Below are positions 1 to 8,101 of a stretch of DNA of 64,000 nt, piece by piece; position 1 is the first letter of the stretch, and the number at the start of each line of letters is the position of its first letter. The translations under genes were made by a program, and so were the position numbers. The DNA lies in contig CAVTRT010000002.1 of assembly GCA_963737285.1 (NCBI GenBank), positions 1,922,001-1,986,000 on the forward strand. Reading direction: 5' to 3'. This DNA comes from Trebonia sp963737285 (GTDB taxonomy: Bacteria; Actinomycetota; Actinomycetes; Streptosporangiales; Streptosporangiaceae). Below the pieces are notes generated by a model. The model saw nothing but the letters and a program-made list of their open reading frames with translations, did not search any database and was not told where the DNA came from.

Positions 1-48
1 GCGCGGGAAGCCGTGCCATGGCACGACTCGTGATAAACGACGCCTAGG

Positions 49-236
49 TGCCGCAGCGCCGCGTCGAGATGGATATCAGTGCGGGTCATGAACGCGTGGC
101 TCCTCTCAGTCACCTGGCACCAGGTTCGGCCTCCGGCCCAGCCGAGGTCAGGGGCGTTCGGTCGCGAAATACGGGACCTTTGGCCATCAGCAAGCCGACC
201 CGGCGGGCCGGGTTACCTAGGTTCCTGCTATTGAGG
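49..236. repeat. Copy 1 of a ~185-bp duplicated upstream control region
   Basis: This stretch is about 80% identical by eye to 8102-8288, in the same orientation. Shared blocks include the segment around GAGATGGATATCAGTGCGGG, CTCCTCTCAGTCACCTGG, AGCCGAGGTCAG and GGGACCTTTGGCCATC. Copy 1 precedes a universal stress protein gene and copy 2 precedes GAPDH. No convincing reading frame is conserved between the copies. Because both copies sit directly upstream of genes of one presumed regulon, a duplicated promoter/operator region is the likeliest reading. The first 378 bases of the window contain nothing else recognisable. Confidence 0.8.
173..186 (+). promoter_or_regulatory. DosR/OsdR-type box upstream of universal stress protein
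   Basis: The site GGGACCTTTGGCCA matches the core of the mycobacterial DosR (DevR) box, GGGAC-N4-GTCCC with the common GGCCC variant. It lies about 190 bp upstream of the stress-protein start at 379, inside the duplicated region. A weaker second half-site, GGGGCGTTCGGTC, lies about 20 bp upstream of it. Binding is inferred. Confidence 0.6.
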
Positions 237-378
237 CCGATGCCGGGAGCGCAGCGGACCGCAAGCAGCGATCCTCGGCGAGGAGGCGCAGGGAGACGTT
301 CGGGCCACGGGTGACGGACGAAAGACCCTGTAAGCCGGGCTGCGCGACGCCGATCGTGGGAAATCAAGGAGGTACGTC

Positions 379-1236
379 ATGTCCAGGATGCCGGTAATCG
401 TCGGGGTTGACGGCTCGGAGGGGTCCACGCGTGCCGCCGAGTGGGCGGCGCGGGAAGCAGTACGCCGGAAGGTGCCGCTGCGGATCGTGTCCGCTCCCGC
501 TCCGCTGCCGCAGATGCAATCCCCGCACATGCCCAGGACCACGGTGGCGAACGCGCTGCGCGGAATGGCAGCCCGGAACCTCGGCCTGGCGCTAGACCGG
601 GTAAGTGAGGTCGCCCAAGGTCTGTCGATTGAGACAAGCCTGCTGTCCGGGCCACCCGCGGTCGCGGTCGCGGACTGCGGGCACGGCGCGTCGATGCTCG
701 TGCTCGGCGCGCGAGGGTCCGGCGGGTTCGGTGCCATGATGGTCGGATCCGTGAGCCGGTACGGTGCTGCGCAGGCACCGTGCCCCGTGGTCGTGGTGCG
801 TGAGGAGACCATGGCGGTGCAGCGTGAGGTGGCTGTGGGCATCCGTGACCCCGAGGACGCGCACGGGGCGCTTGCCTTCGCGTTCGAGGAGGCAGCGCTG
901 CGGGGTGCTGAGCTTCTCGTCGTCCACGCCTGGCACTCGATCCCCCCGGTCCTACGGGCCGGAGGCGACCCGGTGTATGACCCGGAGCTGATCTCCGCGG
1001 ACGCTAGGCGGCAACTGGAGGGCATGCTGTGCGCCTGGCGGGAGAAGTACCCGACGGTGAAGGTGTTCCCGGAAGTCGTGAACGCGCACGCGGCCCGGGT
1101 ACTGGCGAGCCTGTCCGCGCGGGCGGACCTGACGGTCATCGGCAAGCACACCGCGGCAGGCCTGGGGTCCATCCGGAATGTCGTGCTCAGCCACGCTCAC
1201 GGCCCGGTCGTGGTCGTTCCCAGTGTGCAGCCGTAG
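379..1236 (+). CDS. Universal stress protein, tandem two-domain
   Basis: This 285-residue protein has two UspA folds. The first begins with VIVGVDGSEGS near residue 6 and ends with the ATP-loop type motif GARGSGGFGAMMVGS followed by PCPVVVV. The second half (from about 148) keeps the fold, including VVHAW and GPVVVVP, but its GxxG-x9-GS loop is degenerate (GKHTAAGLGSIRN), so probably only domain 1 binds ATP. The start is set by a strong AAGGAGG site at 366-372. Two-domain Usps of this kind belong to hypoxia/dormancy regulons in mycobacteria and Streptomyces, and the box upstream fits that. Exact ligand and role are unknown. Confidence 0.93.
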   Translation: MSRMPVIVGVDGSEGSTRAAEWAAREAVRRKVPLRIVSAPAPLPQMQSPHMPRTTVANALRGMAARNLGLALDRVSEVAQGLSIETSLLSGPPAVAVADCGHGASMLVLGARGSGGFGAMMVGSVSRYGAAQAPCPVVVVREETMAVQREVAVGIRDPEDAHGALAFAFEEAALRGAELLVVHAWHSIPPVLRAGGDPVYDPELISADARRQLEGMLCAWREKYPTVKVFPEVVNAHAARVLASLSARADLTVIGKHTAAGLGSIRNVVLSHAHGPVVVVPSVQP

Positions 1237-1272
1237 CCCCGGCCGCCCCGCCAGCGAGACGAGTGACCACCG

Positions 1273-2322
1273 CTATTCATCCTCCTGTCTGGTCAGGACG
1301 ACCTTGAGCGCGCCGCTGGTGGCGTCGCCGAAGACGTCGTATGCCCTCTCGAACTCGTCCATGCCGAAGCGATGGGTAACGAACCGGCCTGCGGCGAGCT
1401 GGCCGGTGGTGACCAGGCGCATCAGGGTCGGGGTGGACGAGGCGTCCACCAGGCCAGTGGTGATGGTGATGTCCCGGGCCCACTGCTCTTCCAGGTGCAG
1501 CGTAGCGGGCTTGCCGTGTACGCCGATGTTCGCGATGCGCCCGCCCGGCCGGGCCAGCTTCACCGCGAGCTCGAAGGTGGCCGGCGTGCCGACGGCCTCG
1601 ATGGCCACGTCCGCGCCGAGCCGCCCGGTCAGGTCCCTGATGACGGCGGCCGGATCGTCCACAGAGTCGTTGACCGTGACGTCGGCGCCGAATTCCCTGG
1701 CTTCCTTCAGCCGGGCGTCGGACAGGTCGATGGCGACGATGTGGCTGGGACTGAACAGCCGGGCGCACGTGATCGCGGACAGGCCGACCGGCCCGGCGCC
1801 CACGACGGCCACCACGTCGCCGGGCTGCACGCCTCCGGCCAGGACGCCGACCTCGTAGCCGGTCGGCAGGATGTCGGCCAGCATGAGGATCTCCTCGTCG
1901 GCCACGCCCTCGGGGATCCCGTAGGTTGAGGTGTCCGCGTACGGGACGCGGACGTAGTCGGCCTGGGTGCCGTCGGTCCGGTGGCCGAGAATCCAGCCGC
2001 CTCCTTCCGCGCACTGCCCGTAGCGGCCCTCGCGGCAGAACCGGCAGGTCCCGCAACCGCTGATGCAGGAGACGAGAACCCGGTCGCCTGGCGCGAGCCG
2101 GTGCACGCTGTCACCAACCTCGTCCACGGTTCCCACCGCCTCGTGGCCGAGGATCCTGCCCGGACGTACCTCCGGCACGTCGCCGGCCAGGATGTGCAGG
2201 TCGGTGCCGCAGATCGTGGTCGCGTCGACCCGGACGATGACGTCGGCTTCGTCAGTGATCTCCGGATCGGGAACTTCCTCCCAGGCCCGCTGACCTGGAC
2301 CGTGATACACAAGTGCTCGCAT
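1273..2322 (-). CDS. Zinc-dependent alcohol dehydrogenase (MDR family)
   Basis: The product is a 349-residue medium-chain dehydrogenase. Catalytic zinc ligands are Cys38 (in ICGTD), His60 and Glu61 (GHE); the structural-zinc cysteines are 90, 93, 96 and 104. The Rossmann motif GAGPVG lies at 175-180, followed by an acidic residue (VAIDLSD), suggesting NAD. I chose the ATG at 2322 because the GHE-type N-terminus MRALVYHGPG starts there and a GGAGG site lies 5 bases upstream; the frame stays open to 2640 but that part is low-complexity. The substrate is likely a secondary alcohol or aldehyde. Alcohol dehydrogenases are members of the Streptomyces OsdR and mycobacterial DosR regulons, and a box lies 66 bp upstream. 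Confidence 0.93.
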   Translation of the reverse strand: MRALVYHGPGQRAWEEVPDPEITDEADVIVRVDATTICGTDLHILAGDVPEVRPGRILGHEAVGTVDEVGDSVHRLAPGDRVLVSCISGCGTCRFCREGRYGQCAEGGGWILGHRTDGTQADYVRVPYADTSTYGIPEGVADEEILMLADILPTGYEVGVLAGGVQPGDVVAVVGAGPVGLSAITCARLFSPSHIVAIDLSDARLKEAREFGADVTVNDSVDDPAAVIRDLTGRLGADVAIEAVGTPATFELAVKLARPGGRIANIGVHGKPATLHLEEQWARDITITTGLVDASSTPTLMRLVTTGQLAAGRFVTHRFGMDEFERAYDVFGDATSGALKVVLTRQEDE

Positions 2323-2387
2323 GTCCGCCTCCGCTTCTTGCTCCTGCTTCCAGTTCAAGCCTTGCCGTCCGCGGGGGCGGCGGGAAC

Positions 2388-2401
2388 GGGCCGAAGGTCC
2401 C
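2388..2401 (-). promoter_or_regulatory. DosR/OsdR-type box upstream of alcohol dehydrogenase
   Basis: Read on the minus strand the site is GGGACCTTCGGCCC, a near-perfect GGGAC-N4-GGCCC box centred about 70 bp upstream of the dehydrogenase start. It differs by only a few bases from the boxes at 173 and 8227. Regulator binding is inferred from known DosR-type sites. Confidence 0.65.
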
Positions 2402-2491
2402 TCGCGACCGGCTGAAGGTCTGCCGTTCCGGGGGTGCCGGTGAGCCAGCGGCCATGCGGTCCCTGGTGCGCTGCGGACGGCGGTGACGAAG

Positions 2492-2510
2492 GTCCCCCTT
2501 GACTGGGGAC
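2492..2510. promoter_or_regulatory. Inverted repeat GTCCCC-N7-GGGGAC
   Basis: A 6-bp perfect inverted repeat with a 7-base spacer lies between the divergent dehydrogenase and membrane-protein genes, 108 bp upstream of the latter. Its arms are the reverse of DosR-box half-sites (GTCCC then GGGAC), so it may be a different operator or chance in GC-rich DNA. Confidence 0.35.
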
Positions 2511-2617
2511 GCTCAGCCATGACGGCCCAGGGGGGCCGCGCGGGATGCTCGCTGTCGTAAGGGAAAACGCGAGGCCGGGCCGGATGGCCTGGCCGTTGGC
2601 AAGGAAGAAGCTCCAAG

Positions 2618-3247
2618 ATGCGCCGCACGACTTTCGACAAGATCCTCGGCTGGACCGGGGCGTCCCTCGCGGTTGTCCTGCTCGCCGCTGGCGGGCTGCT
2701 GCTGTGGGGATCGGCCTACATCCACAACACCGTCCAGGGCCAGCTCGCCGCCCAGCAGATCACCTTCCCGCCCGCCACCGCGTTCGCCCACGCCAGGGCC
2801 GGCACCGAGATCACCCCCTCGATGATCCCCAGCGTCTCCCAGTACGCCGGGCAGCAGCTGCTCACCGGCCAGCAGGCCGAGGCCTACGCCGACCACTTCA
2901 TCGCGGTCCACATCGCCGAGATGGGCGGCGGCAAGACCTACTCCCAGCTGTCAGCACAGTCCCTCGCCCAGCCCTCCAACACCGCCCTGGCCACCACGGT
3001 CAGCACCGTCTTCAAGGGCGAGACCCTGCGCTCCATGCTGCTGAACGCCTACGGCTGGTGGAAGGTCTCCCAGATCACCTACATCATCTCCCTGGCCCTG
3101 TTCGGCCTCGGCACCGTGTCCGCCCTCGGCGGCCTGCTCGGGCTCGCCAGGATCCGCCGCGAGCGCCCCGGCACGGTCATCTTCGCCAGCGCCCCGGCTG
3201 CCGAGCAGATCACCGACGCCGGCCACCAGGCCGACGCCGCCTCCTAG
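2618..3247 (+). CDS. Two-TM membrane protein of unknown function
   Basis: The 209-residue product has an N-terminal TM helix (about residues 14-34, rich in A/V/L), an extracytoplasmic loop of about 120 residues with many Gln and Ala, a second TM helix (about 146-175) and a short basic cytoplasmic tail. The topology of a paired-TM protein with a large outer loop recalls sensory or cell-envelope stress proteins, but I recognise no family. A GGAAGAAG site precedes the ATG. A perfect hairpin terminator follows at 3288. It sits inside the putative hypoxia locus, divergent from the alcohol dehydrogenase. Confidence 0.85.
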   Translation: MRRTTFDKILGWTGASLAVVLLAAGGLLLWGSAYIHNTVQGQLAAQQITFPPATAFAHARAGTEITPSMIPSVSQYAGQQLLTGQQAEAYADHFIAVHIAEMGGGKTYSQLSAQSLAQPSNTALATTVSTVFKGETLRSMLLNAYGWWKVSQITYIISLALFGLGTVSALGGLLGLARIRRERPGTVIFASAPAAEQITDAGHQADAAS

Positions 3248-3287
3248 TCCAGGCACCCTGACGGCCACGCCGGCCACCAGGACCCCA

Positions 3288-3326
3288 GCGGGCTTCCCGC
3301 CCCGGCTACCGGGGCGGGAAGCCCGC
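3288..3326. terminator. Strong hairpin, 18-bp perfect stem
   Basis: Arms 3288-3305 and 3309-3326 are fully complementary with a 3-base loop. It lies 41 bp after the membrane-protein stop and between converging reading directions, so it probably terminates from both sides. There is no T-tract, as is usual in actinobacteria. Confidence 0.8.
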
Positions 3327-3490
3327 GTAGCGGCACCCCCCAAGAACGCCCGCCGCCAGCCGCAGGCACGTAGGCACGTAGGCGTCCGTTGCCTGGTCAC
3401 GACCCGTCGCCTGGTTCCTCCCGGCTGGTCGTCTCGCTGGCGCGGGGCAGCTTGCCTGGCGCATGGCGCGGCGCGCCGATACGGCCTGGC

Positions 3491-3685
3491 TGCCAGGTAG
3501 CCGGCCACCCCGATCGCGGCGAACGGCCCGATCTGCTGCGCGCCCGAGGCGGTGCCGAGTACTACGCTGACCAGCCCGGCGGTCAGGAGGGCCTCCCAGG
3601 CCATCGCGATCCCCGCTGGGACGCCCGGGCCGGGCAGCGTCAGCCCGGCGCTGCCGTGCCTGCCGATAAGCGGCTCGCCACTCAT
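3491..3685 (-). pseudogene. Aquaporin (MIP family) C-terminal fragment
   Basis: About 65 residues, including LTLPGPGVPAGIAMAWEALL and VLGTASGAQQIGPFAAIGV, match the sixth-helix region of actinobacterial MIP channels, where the family continues with a Gly-rich helix and an NPA box. Here similarity stops at AAIGVAGYLA and the frame then runs into Arg/Pro-rich sequence; nothing upstream resembles the first half. Both ends are therefore missing. Major intrinsic proteins carry water or glycerol across membranes; this remnant cannot. Confidence 0.6.
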
Positions 3686-3740
3686 TCGGCCGTGCCCTTC
3701 CGGTCAGCCGCCGGCAGCGGGAGTGGCTGCCGTTGAGCTT

Positions 3741-4290
3741 CCGGAGGGCAGCTCTGGCGACCTTGTCCTGCGCGCGCGCGAGCGCGGCACCGGAGTCACC
3801 GAAGTCCCTGGAGATGCCGGCAGCTTCCTCATTCACCGAGGCGCTCGCCTGGGCAGCGGTGTACTGCGCCTTCATGACTTCCTTCTGCGAGCGGAAGCTG
3901 CTGACCCGCTGCTGCAGCTGACTGAGGGTCTGCCCGAGTTTCTGCTCCTGCTCGGTGAGCTCCCTGGTGCTGCGCATCCATCCCGTCGATCTGCTGCTGG
4001 GCGGCGGCCTTGCGGGTCAGAGCCTCCCTGGCCAGATCCTCCCGGCCCTGCCCGAGCGCGCCCTGGGCCTGGTCCCCTGAGTGGGCGACTGTGTGCTGCA
4101 GTTGCTGCTCCTGCAGCTCGACCCGCCTCCGCGCAGTAGCGATGTCAACGAGTGCCTGGCGGACCCTGGTGATGTGATCAAGCATCTGCTCATAGGAGTA
4201 GTCGAGCATCTCGTTCGGGTTCTCGGCGGAGTCCAGCGCCTTGCTTGCCCTGGCTGCGACGATGTCGTGGGCTCTCTGGAAGAGACTCAT
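3741..4290 (-). pseudogene. PspA/IM30-family coiled-coil protein, frameshifted
   Basis: The first part (4290 to about 3970) starts MSLFQRAHDIVAARASKAL and has the heptad-rich helices typical of PspA, with NPNEMLDYSYEQML near residue 26. At about 3970-3980 the family sequence moves to another frame and continues as STRELTEQEQKLGQTLSQLQ, then RSQKEVMKAQYTAAQ, and GDSGAALARAQDKVARA. Joined, they give a PspA of about 180 residues; the last helix is missing. PspA proteins bind membranes and protect against envelope stress. The ATG has a GGAG-like site upstream. A DosR-type box lies 169 bp upstream. The shift may be a mutation or a sequencing indel. Confidence 0.75.
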
Positions 4291-4458
4291 GGCGGCCTTC
4301 TCCTTGCTGACTACGGGCGAAGCCCGGAGGTGGCGGCCTTGCAGGCGGCATTACAGTAATCCCAGCGGTCCCGGTGTGGGTAGATCATCGTCGCGCAGGC
4401 ACGTCCATGCGGACATTGTCCCGGGTGATGATGCCCTGAGACTGAATCGGCGCGTCTC

Positions 4459-4472
4459 GGGACTTACGCCCC
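4459..4472. promoter_or_regulatory. DosR/OsdR-type box between divergent genes
   Basis: The site GGGACTTACGCCCC fits GGGACTT-NN-GNCCC. It lies 36 bp before the small gene at 4508 (plus) and 169 bp before the PspA-like gene (minus), so it could serve either. Confidence 0.55.
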
Positions 4473-4507
4473 TTCCGCCCGCCACCCAGTACTGCGACGC
4501 TTGCCAC

Positions 4508-4831
4508 ATGAAGAGCTGGTTCGCGGGACGCAACTGCCCGGCCCCCGGCGCGACAGACGACGAGCTGCCGGGCTGGCCGATTCTGGCGGCTAGCCGTGCC
4601 TGCTGCTGCCCGGCGACGCCAACGGTCACTGTCATCATTCCGCCGACCGCTGCCCGCCGTCACCCGGTGGACCTGCTGCTGTGCGACCACCACCACCGGG
4701 CCAGCGCGGCCTCCCTGCACGCCGTGGGCGCGACCGCCTACGACAGCTCTGGCACGCAGATCATGCCCGCCGCCGGGGCGGCCTCCCCCCGGGAACCCGC
4801 CCCGGCGGGCACGCACCAGGTCCCCCGCTGA
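4508..4831 (+). CDS. Small DUF7455-like protein
   Basis: The 107-residue product contains CCCPATPTVTVIIPPT, then DLLLCDHHHRASAASLHAVG and AYDSSG. This is the pattern of short actinobacterial proteins (DUF7455 and relatives) in which a Cys pair, a beta-strand and a C-x-HH motif may bind metal: 'C..C-V-V-x(n)-LLLCxHH'. The C-terminus is Pro/Ala-rich. The ATG at 4508 has a weak ribosome site; the frame is open further upstream, so the start is uncertain. It lies within the presumed hypoxia locus, right after a box. Function unknown. Confidence 0.6.
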   Translation: MKSWFAGRNCPAPGATDDELPGWPILAASRACCCPATPTVTVIIPPTAARRHPVDLLLCDHHHRASAASLHAVGATAYDSSGTQIMPAAGAASPREPAPAGTHQVPR

Positions 4832-4987
4832 GCCACGCAGCACCCTGCCCACTGCCCGGTCCTGGTCCTGCGCGATGGCCTTGAGGGAACACGGGCATCC
4901 AGGTAATGCGGCGGGATGGCGATGATGTCGCTGCCCGGGGACACCGGTGCCACCAGCGCGGCCAAGCCCGCGACCAGCTGATCAGGC

Positions 4988-5001
4988 GGGACTATCGGCC
5001 T
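4988..5001 (+). promoter_or_regulatory. DosR/OsdR-type box, first of a tandem pair
   Basis: The site GGGACTATCGGCCT is 100 bp before the stress-protein start at 5102. It starts exactly 22 bp upstream of a second box, about two helical turns, so two dimers would sit on one DNA face. Confidence 0.6.
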
Positions 5002-5009
5002 TGCCGTGC

Positions 5010-5023
5010 AGGACCTTGCGCCC
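5010..5023 (+). promoter_or_regulatory. DosR/OsdR-type box, second of a tandem pair
   Basis: The site AGGACCTTGCGCCC fits the box with one mismatch in the first half. DosR-type targets commonly carry two boxes, which supports this pair being functional. Confidence 0.5.
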
Positions 5024-5101
5024 TGCACGCGTCACTGAGGCCGGGAGATCCTGACCGTAGCGGCAGGCCGTAGAGGTCGCTACTGGAACCGGGAGGTTGC
5101 C

Positions 5102-5956
5102 ATGGCTGGGATGGCTGACGGGATCATCGTCGGGTACGACGGGTCGTCGGGCAGCGAGCTAGCGCTGCACTGGGCCGCCGGCGAGGCCAGTGACCGCCGG
5201 ACCACGCTGACGGTCTGCCATGCCTGGGCACCGGACGACCTCGCACTGCTCATGGAGCCCTCGCTGTTCGATCTCGCGCGGTGCCAGGGCGAGGAGATCG
5301 TGCAGCAGGGGCTGTCGCACGCTGAGCCGTTCGCGGGCCCCGGCGGCGTGCAGCCGCTGCTGGCCGCCGGGCCGCCCGCCCGAGTGCTTTGCGAGCACAG
5401 CGGCACCGCCAGCATGGTCGTAGTCGGCTCCCGGGGACGCGGCCGGCTCGCCGGGCTGCTGCTGGGATCGGTCGCCTGGCAGCTGGCCGGGCACGGGCAG
5501 GGCCGGATAGTCATCGTCCGTGGCCAAGCGCGGGCGGCCAACGGCGTTCCCGGCCCGGTCGTGGCCGGGGTGGACGGGTCGACGGCTTCGCACGCCGTGC
5601 TGCAGTTCGCCGCCGAGGAGGCCGCGCTGCACCGCGTTCCCGTCCTCGCTGTCTGCGCGCTGGCCGACGGGCAGGCAAGCCTAGGTGGCGCACGGCAGAT
5701 GGAAGAAGAATTCAGTAGCCTGCTAACCGGCTGGGAGAAGCAGCATCCCGGTGTCACCGTGCTGCGGCAGGTCAGCCAAGCCTCGCCGCGAACGGCGCTG
5801 CTTGAGGCGGGGACAGAAGCCCAGATGATCATTGCGGGCGCCCGCGGCAGAGGCGGAATCCCCAGCATGACCCTAGGCTCGGCAGCGGCCGCCCTGCTGC
5901 ACTACGCGCACTGCCCGGTCGGCATCGTCCGCCCGCCCGCCACAGCGCGAGGCTGA
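5102..5956 (+). CDS. Universal stress protein, tandem two-domain
   Basis: The 284-residue product has two UspA domains. Domain 1 starts IIVGYDGSSGSELAL near residue 8 and has the ATP loop GSRGRGRLAGLLLGS. Domain 2 starts VVAGVDGSTASHAV near 155 and has GARGRGGIPSMTLGS followed by CPVGIVR. Both loops keep GxxG-x9-GS, so both halves should bind ATP, unlike the Usp at 379. The start is supported by a GGGAGG site 8 bases before the ATG. Two boxes lie about 80-115 bp upstream. It probably acts in persistence under low oxygen or energy, as for mycobacterial DosR-regulon Usps. Confidence 0.93.
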   Translation: MAGMADGIIVGYDGSSGSELALHWAAGEASDRRTTLTVCHAWAPDDLALLMEPSLFDLARCQGEEIVQQGLSHAEPFAGPGGVQPLLAAGPPARVLCEHSGTASMVVVGSRGRGRLAGLLLGSVAWQLAGHGQGRIVIVRGQARAANGVPGPVVAGVDGSTASHAVLQFAAEEAALHRVPVLAVCALADGQASLGGARQMEEEFSSLLTGWEKQHPGVTVLRQVSQASPRTALLEAGTEAQMIIAGARGRGGIPSMTLGSAAAALLHYAHCPVGIVRPPATARG

Positions 5957-6236
5957 CAGGGCCTCCGGGACGGGCCCGAGCACGCGGAAGGCCACGCGAC
6001 TGCCGCCCCGGCGACGCCCGGAAGATCGGACGGCAGCGGTAACCCAGAACAAACCCGGCAGGACCCGAGGGCTGCGGACTCTATCCAGGCCAGGGGACCG
6101 AAGTTATGCTCAAGTGGAATCAATGCCCATGCCAGCGTGGGTCCGCGTGCCGGGATCACGCTGCTGCGGCTCACCGTCATGAGATGCGGCAGCCTTGTTT
6201 CGCCTGTGGTCTTGCACGGCTTTGGAGGAAGTCGCC

Positions 6237-7421
6237 ATGGAGTCCTCAGCCGTGCCCCTAGTGCTCCCCGCGCAGCCGCCGCCCTGGCTCCCGTTTCGAG
6301 GGCCGGGACTCAGAGTCAGGGCGGTCCCGTTCGCCGTGGTCGCGGTGCTGGCCGAGATCAGCCTCGTGCTGCCGCCCGGCGTGCAGTCACGGCCGGCAGT
6401 GATCGCCAGCATCGTACTGCTGCTGGCGGTGCCCGCGTCGCTCGCGCTGCCGTGGGGGCGACTGCCGGGCTGGGGCACGGTGCTAGTCCCGCTGGCCTGC
6501 ACCGGGTGGGTGCTGACGTTGATCCTGGCGGCGGGCGCCACCTCGGGCGTCGGGGGCGCCATCCTGGTCCCGCTCACCTGGACGGCGCTGTATCACCGAC
6601 GCTGGGAATCGGCCGCCGTCGTCGCCGCGATCGTCGCCGTCGAGGTCGTTACCTCACTGGTGCCCGTGGGAGCCGCCGATGCGGTCATCATCCGCCGTGT
6701 GCTGCTGTGGGGGCTGCTCGGCGCGCTGATTTCGGTGGCCGCCCACGGCCTGCGCGACCGGGTCGCCCGGTCCCAGCACGACACGGCCCTGCTGCAGGAG
6801 CATCTGCGAGAGGCGAGCATGGTGCAGGACCGAGAGCGGATCGCCGCCGGCCTTCAGGACGAGGTCGTCCACCGGATCTTCGCCGCCGCGATGAACCTGC
6901 AAAGCGCTGCCGCCCAGACAGCCAAGCCCGCCGTTCGGCAGCGGGTCGAGGAAGCGACCGCGAACCTGGACCAGGCGCTTAGGCTGATCAGGGACACGGT
7001 CTTCGGCCTGCGGCAGCGGCTCGGCGGCCGCGGGCTGCGCCAGGAGATCTTCGAACTGTTCGGCGCCCTGTCCCCGGCACCGGAGGTCAGCTTCACCGGC
7101 CCGGTCGACGGCTCCCTGCAACCGCGCGGCCAGACCCTCATGGTCGCCATGCTGCACGAGGCCCTGGCCGTGATCGGCCAGGGCGCCACCTTGACCAGCA
7201 TCGACATCACCACCGACGAGGCAGCATGCGTGACCGTCATCAAGGCAACGCTGCTGCCCTCCAGCGACGGCTGGGCGGCTCGGGAATCGGACGGCCTGCG
7301 CGGGCAAGCCACACGAGCCGGGGCCAGCATCGACATCGACCCCGTCCCCGGCGGCGTCCGGTTCACCTGGCGCCTGCCCCTGATCACCACGGGTACTCCC
7401 GGGCTACGGGTCGCCCTGTGA
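6237..7421 (+). CDS. DosS/NarL-type histidine kinase homologue with degenerate catalytic motifs
   Basis: The 394-residue protein has about five N-terminal TM helices (residues 28-170), a DHp-like helix (about 190-260) and a poor HATPase region (about 298-382). In DosS/NarS-type kinases the phosphoacceptor box is LHDxVIQRLF; here it reads LQDEVVHRIF, with Gln207 at the His position and His212 where Gln is usual. The N-box reads HEALAVIGQGA, lacking its Asn, and no clear DxGxG box is seen. It may be a pseudokinase or a partner of an active kinase. No receiver-domain gene is adjacent. The ATG at 6237 has a GGAGG site 8 bases upstream. It converges on the Usp at 7569. Confidence 0.8.
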   Translation: MESSAVPLVLPAQPPPWLPFRGPGLRVRAVPFAVVAVLAEISLVLPPGVQSRPAVIASIVLLLAVPASLALPWGRLPGWGTVLVPLACTGWVLTLILAAGATSGVGGAILVPLTWTALYHRRWESAAVVAAIVAVEVVTSLVPVGAADAVIIRRVLLWGLLGALISVAAHGLRDRVARSQHDTALLQEHLREASMVQDRERIAAGLQDEVVHRIFAAAMNLQSAAAQTAKPAVRQRVEEATANLDQALRLIRDTVFGLRQRLGGRGLRQEIFELFGALSPAPEVSFTGPVDGSLQPRGQTLMVAMLHEALAVIGQGATLTSIDITTDEAACVTVIKATLLPSSDGWAARESDGLRGQATRAGASIDIDPVPGGVRFTWRLPLITTGTPGLRVAL

Positions 7422-7482
7422 TTCAGCCCCCGCCGACCGCAAGCGCGCCGAGCAGCGAGGCCTCGGTGGCCTCGCTGAGGTG

Positions 7483-7502
7483 GTGCCGCCCTGCGGCGGC
7501 AC
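7483..7502. terminator. Short hairpin between convergent genes
   Basis: GTGCCGCC and GGCGGCAC form an 8-bp stem with a 4-base loop between the kinase homologue and the converging stress protein. Several overlapping GC-rich hairpins surround it. No T-tract is present. Confidence 0.45.
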
Positions 7503-7568
7503 GGGGCGCTGTACGCCCGTGCCGCCGGGCGCGGACTGGATAGCTGTCAGCCGGCCAGCAGGCGCTTG

Positions 7569-8012
7569 TCACCGACCGTAATCGGCCGGGATCACGACGA
7601 CCGGGCACTTCGCGTGGTGCGTGACCTGGCTGGAGACCGACCCCATCAGCAGGCGGGCGAACCCGCCGACGCCACGGGAGCCGACAACGAGCATTTCAGC
7701 ATCTTCGGCCGCGCGGAGCAGTTCGTCAGCTGGGAAGCCGTCGATTACACGGACGGTGACTTCCGCGGGACGCTGGCCGACGATTGCCTCGAGTGCCTTG
7801 TCCGTCTCGCGCTGGACCAGTTCGCGAGCGTCCTCAAGGGTGGGCCCGCCGGTGAGGGGGTAAACAACCGGGGCACCAGTCCATCCGGCGATAGCCTGGC
7901 GCACGGTGAGCACGGTAAGCGAGGTCTGGCGCGTCCCTGCCTCGCGTGCCGCCCATTCCAGGGCTCGCTGTGAGTGACCAGAGCCGTCGACTCCGACGAT
8001 GATTCCTGACAT
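7569..8012 (-). CDS. Universal stress protein, single domain
   Basis: The 147-residue product is one UspA domain: IIVGVDGSGHSQRALEWA at the start and GSRGVGGFARLLMGS, then CPVVVIP, at the end, so the ATP loop is intact. It is the third Usp within 8 kb and the only single-domain one. A purine-rich GGAGATG site precedes the ATG. An imperfect inverted repeat at 8061-8071 (GGAC-TCT-GTCC) lies 48 bp upstream; it resembles a DosR box with one base less in the spacer. Confidence 0.93.
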   Translation of the reverse strand: MSGIIVGVDGSGHSQRALEWAAREAGTRQTSLTVLTVRQAIAGWTGAPVVYPLTGGPTLEDARELVQRETDKALEAIVGQRPAEVTVRVIDGFPADELLRAAEDAEMLVVGSRGVGGFARLLMGSVSSQVTHHAKCPVVVIPADYGR

Positions 8013-8060
8013 GGCGCATCTCCTTACAATGATTTCGATGGTGCTGGGGCTAGGCGCAGC

Positions 8061-8071
8061 GGACTCTGTCC
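8061..8071 (-). promoter_or_regulatory. Possible variant DosR-type box
   Basis: GGAC-TCT-GTCC is a perfect 4-bp inverted repeat with a 3-base spacer, where the usual DosR core has four. It is placed as expected for the single-domain stress protein. Weak evidence. Confidence 0.3.
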
Positions 8072-8101
8072 CTGTGTGGTAAGCGCCGCGCCTGTCGATG
8101 A

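Noticed and set aside
228..1172. Long open frame antisense to the first stress protein gene
   Set aside because: Arg/Ser/Ala-rich composition and no ribosome site; the plus-strand Usp explains the sequence fully.
6096..6110. Possible DosR box GGGACCGAAGTTA upstream of the kinase homologue
   Set aside because: Second half does not match; no second site nearby.
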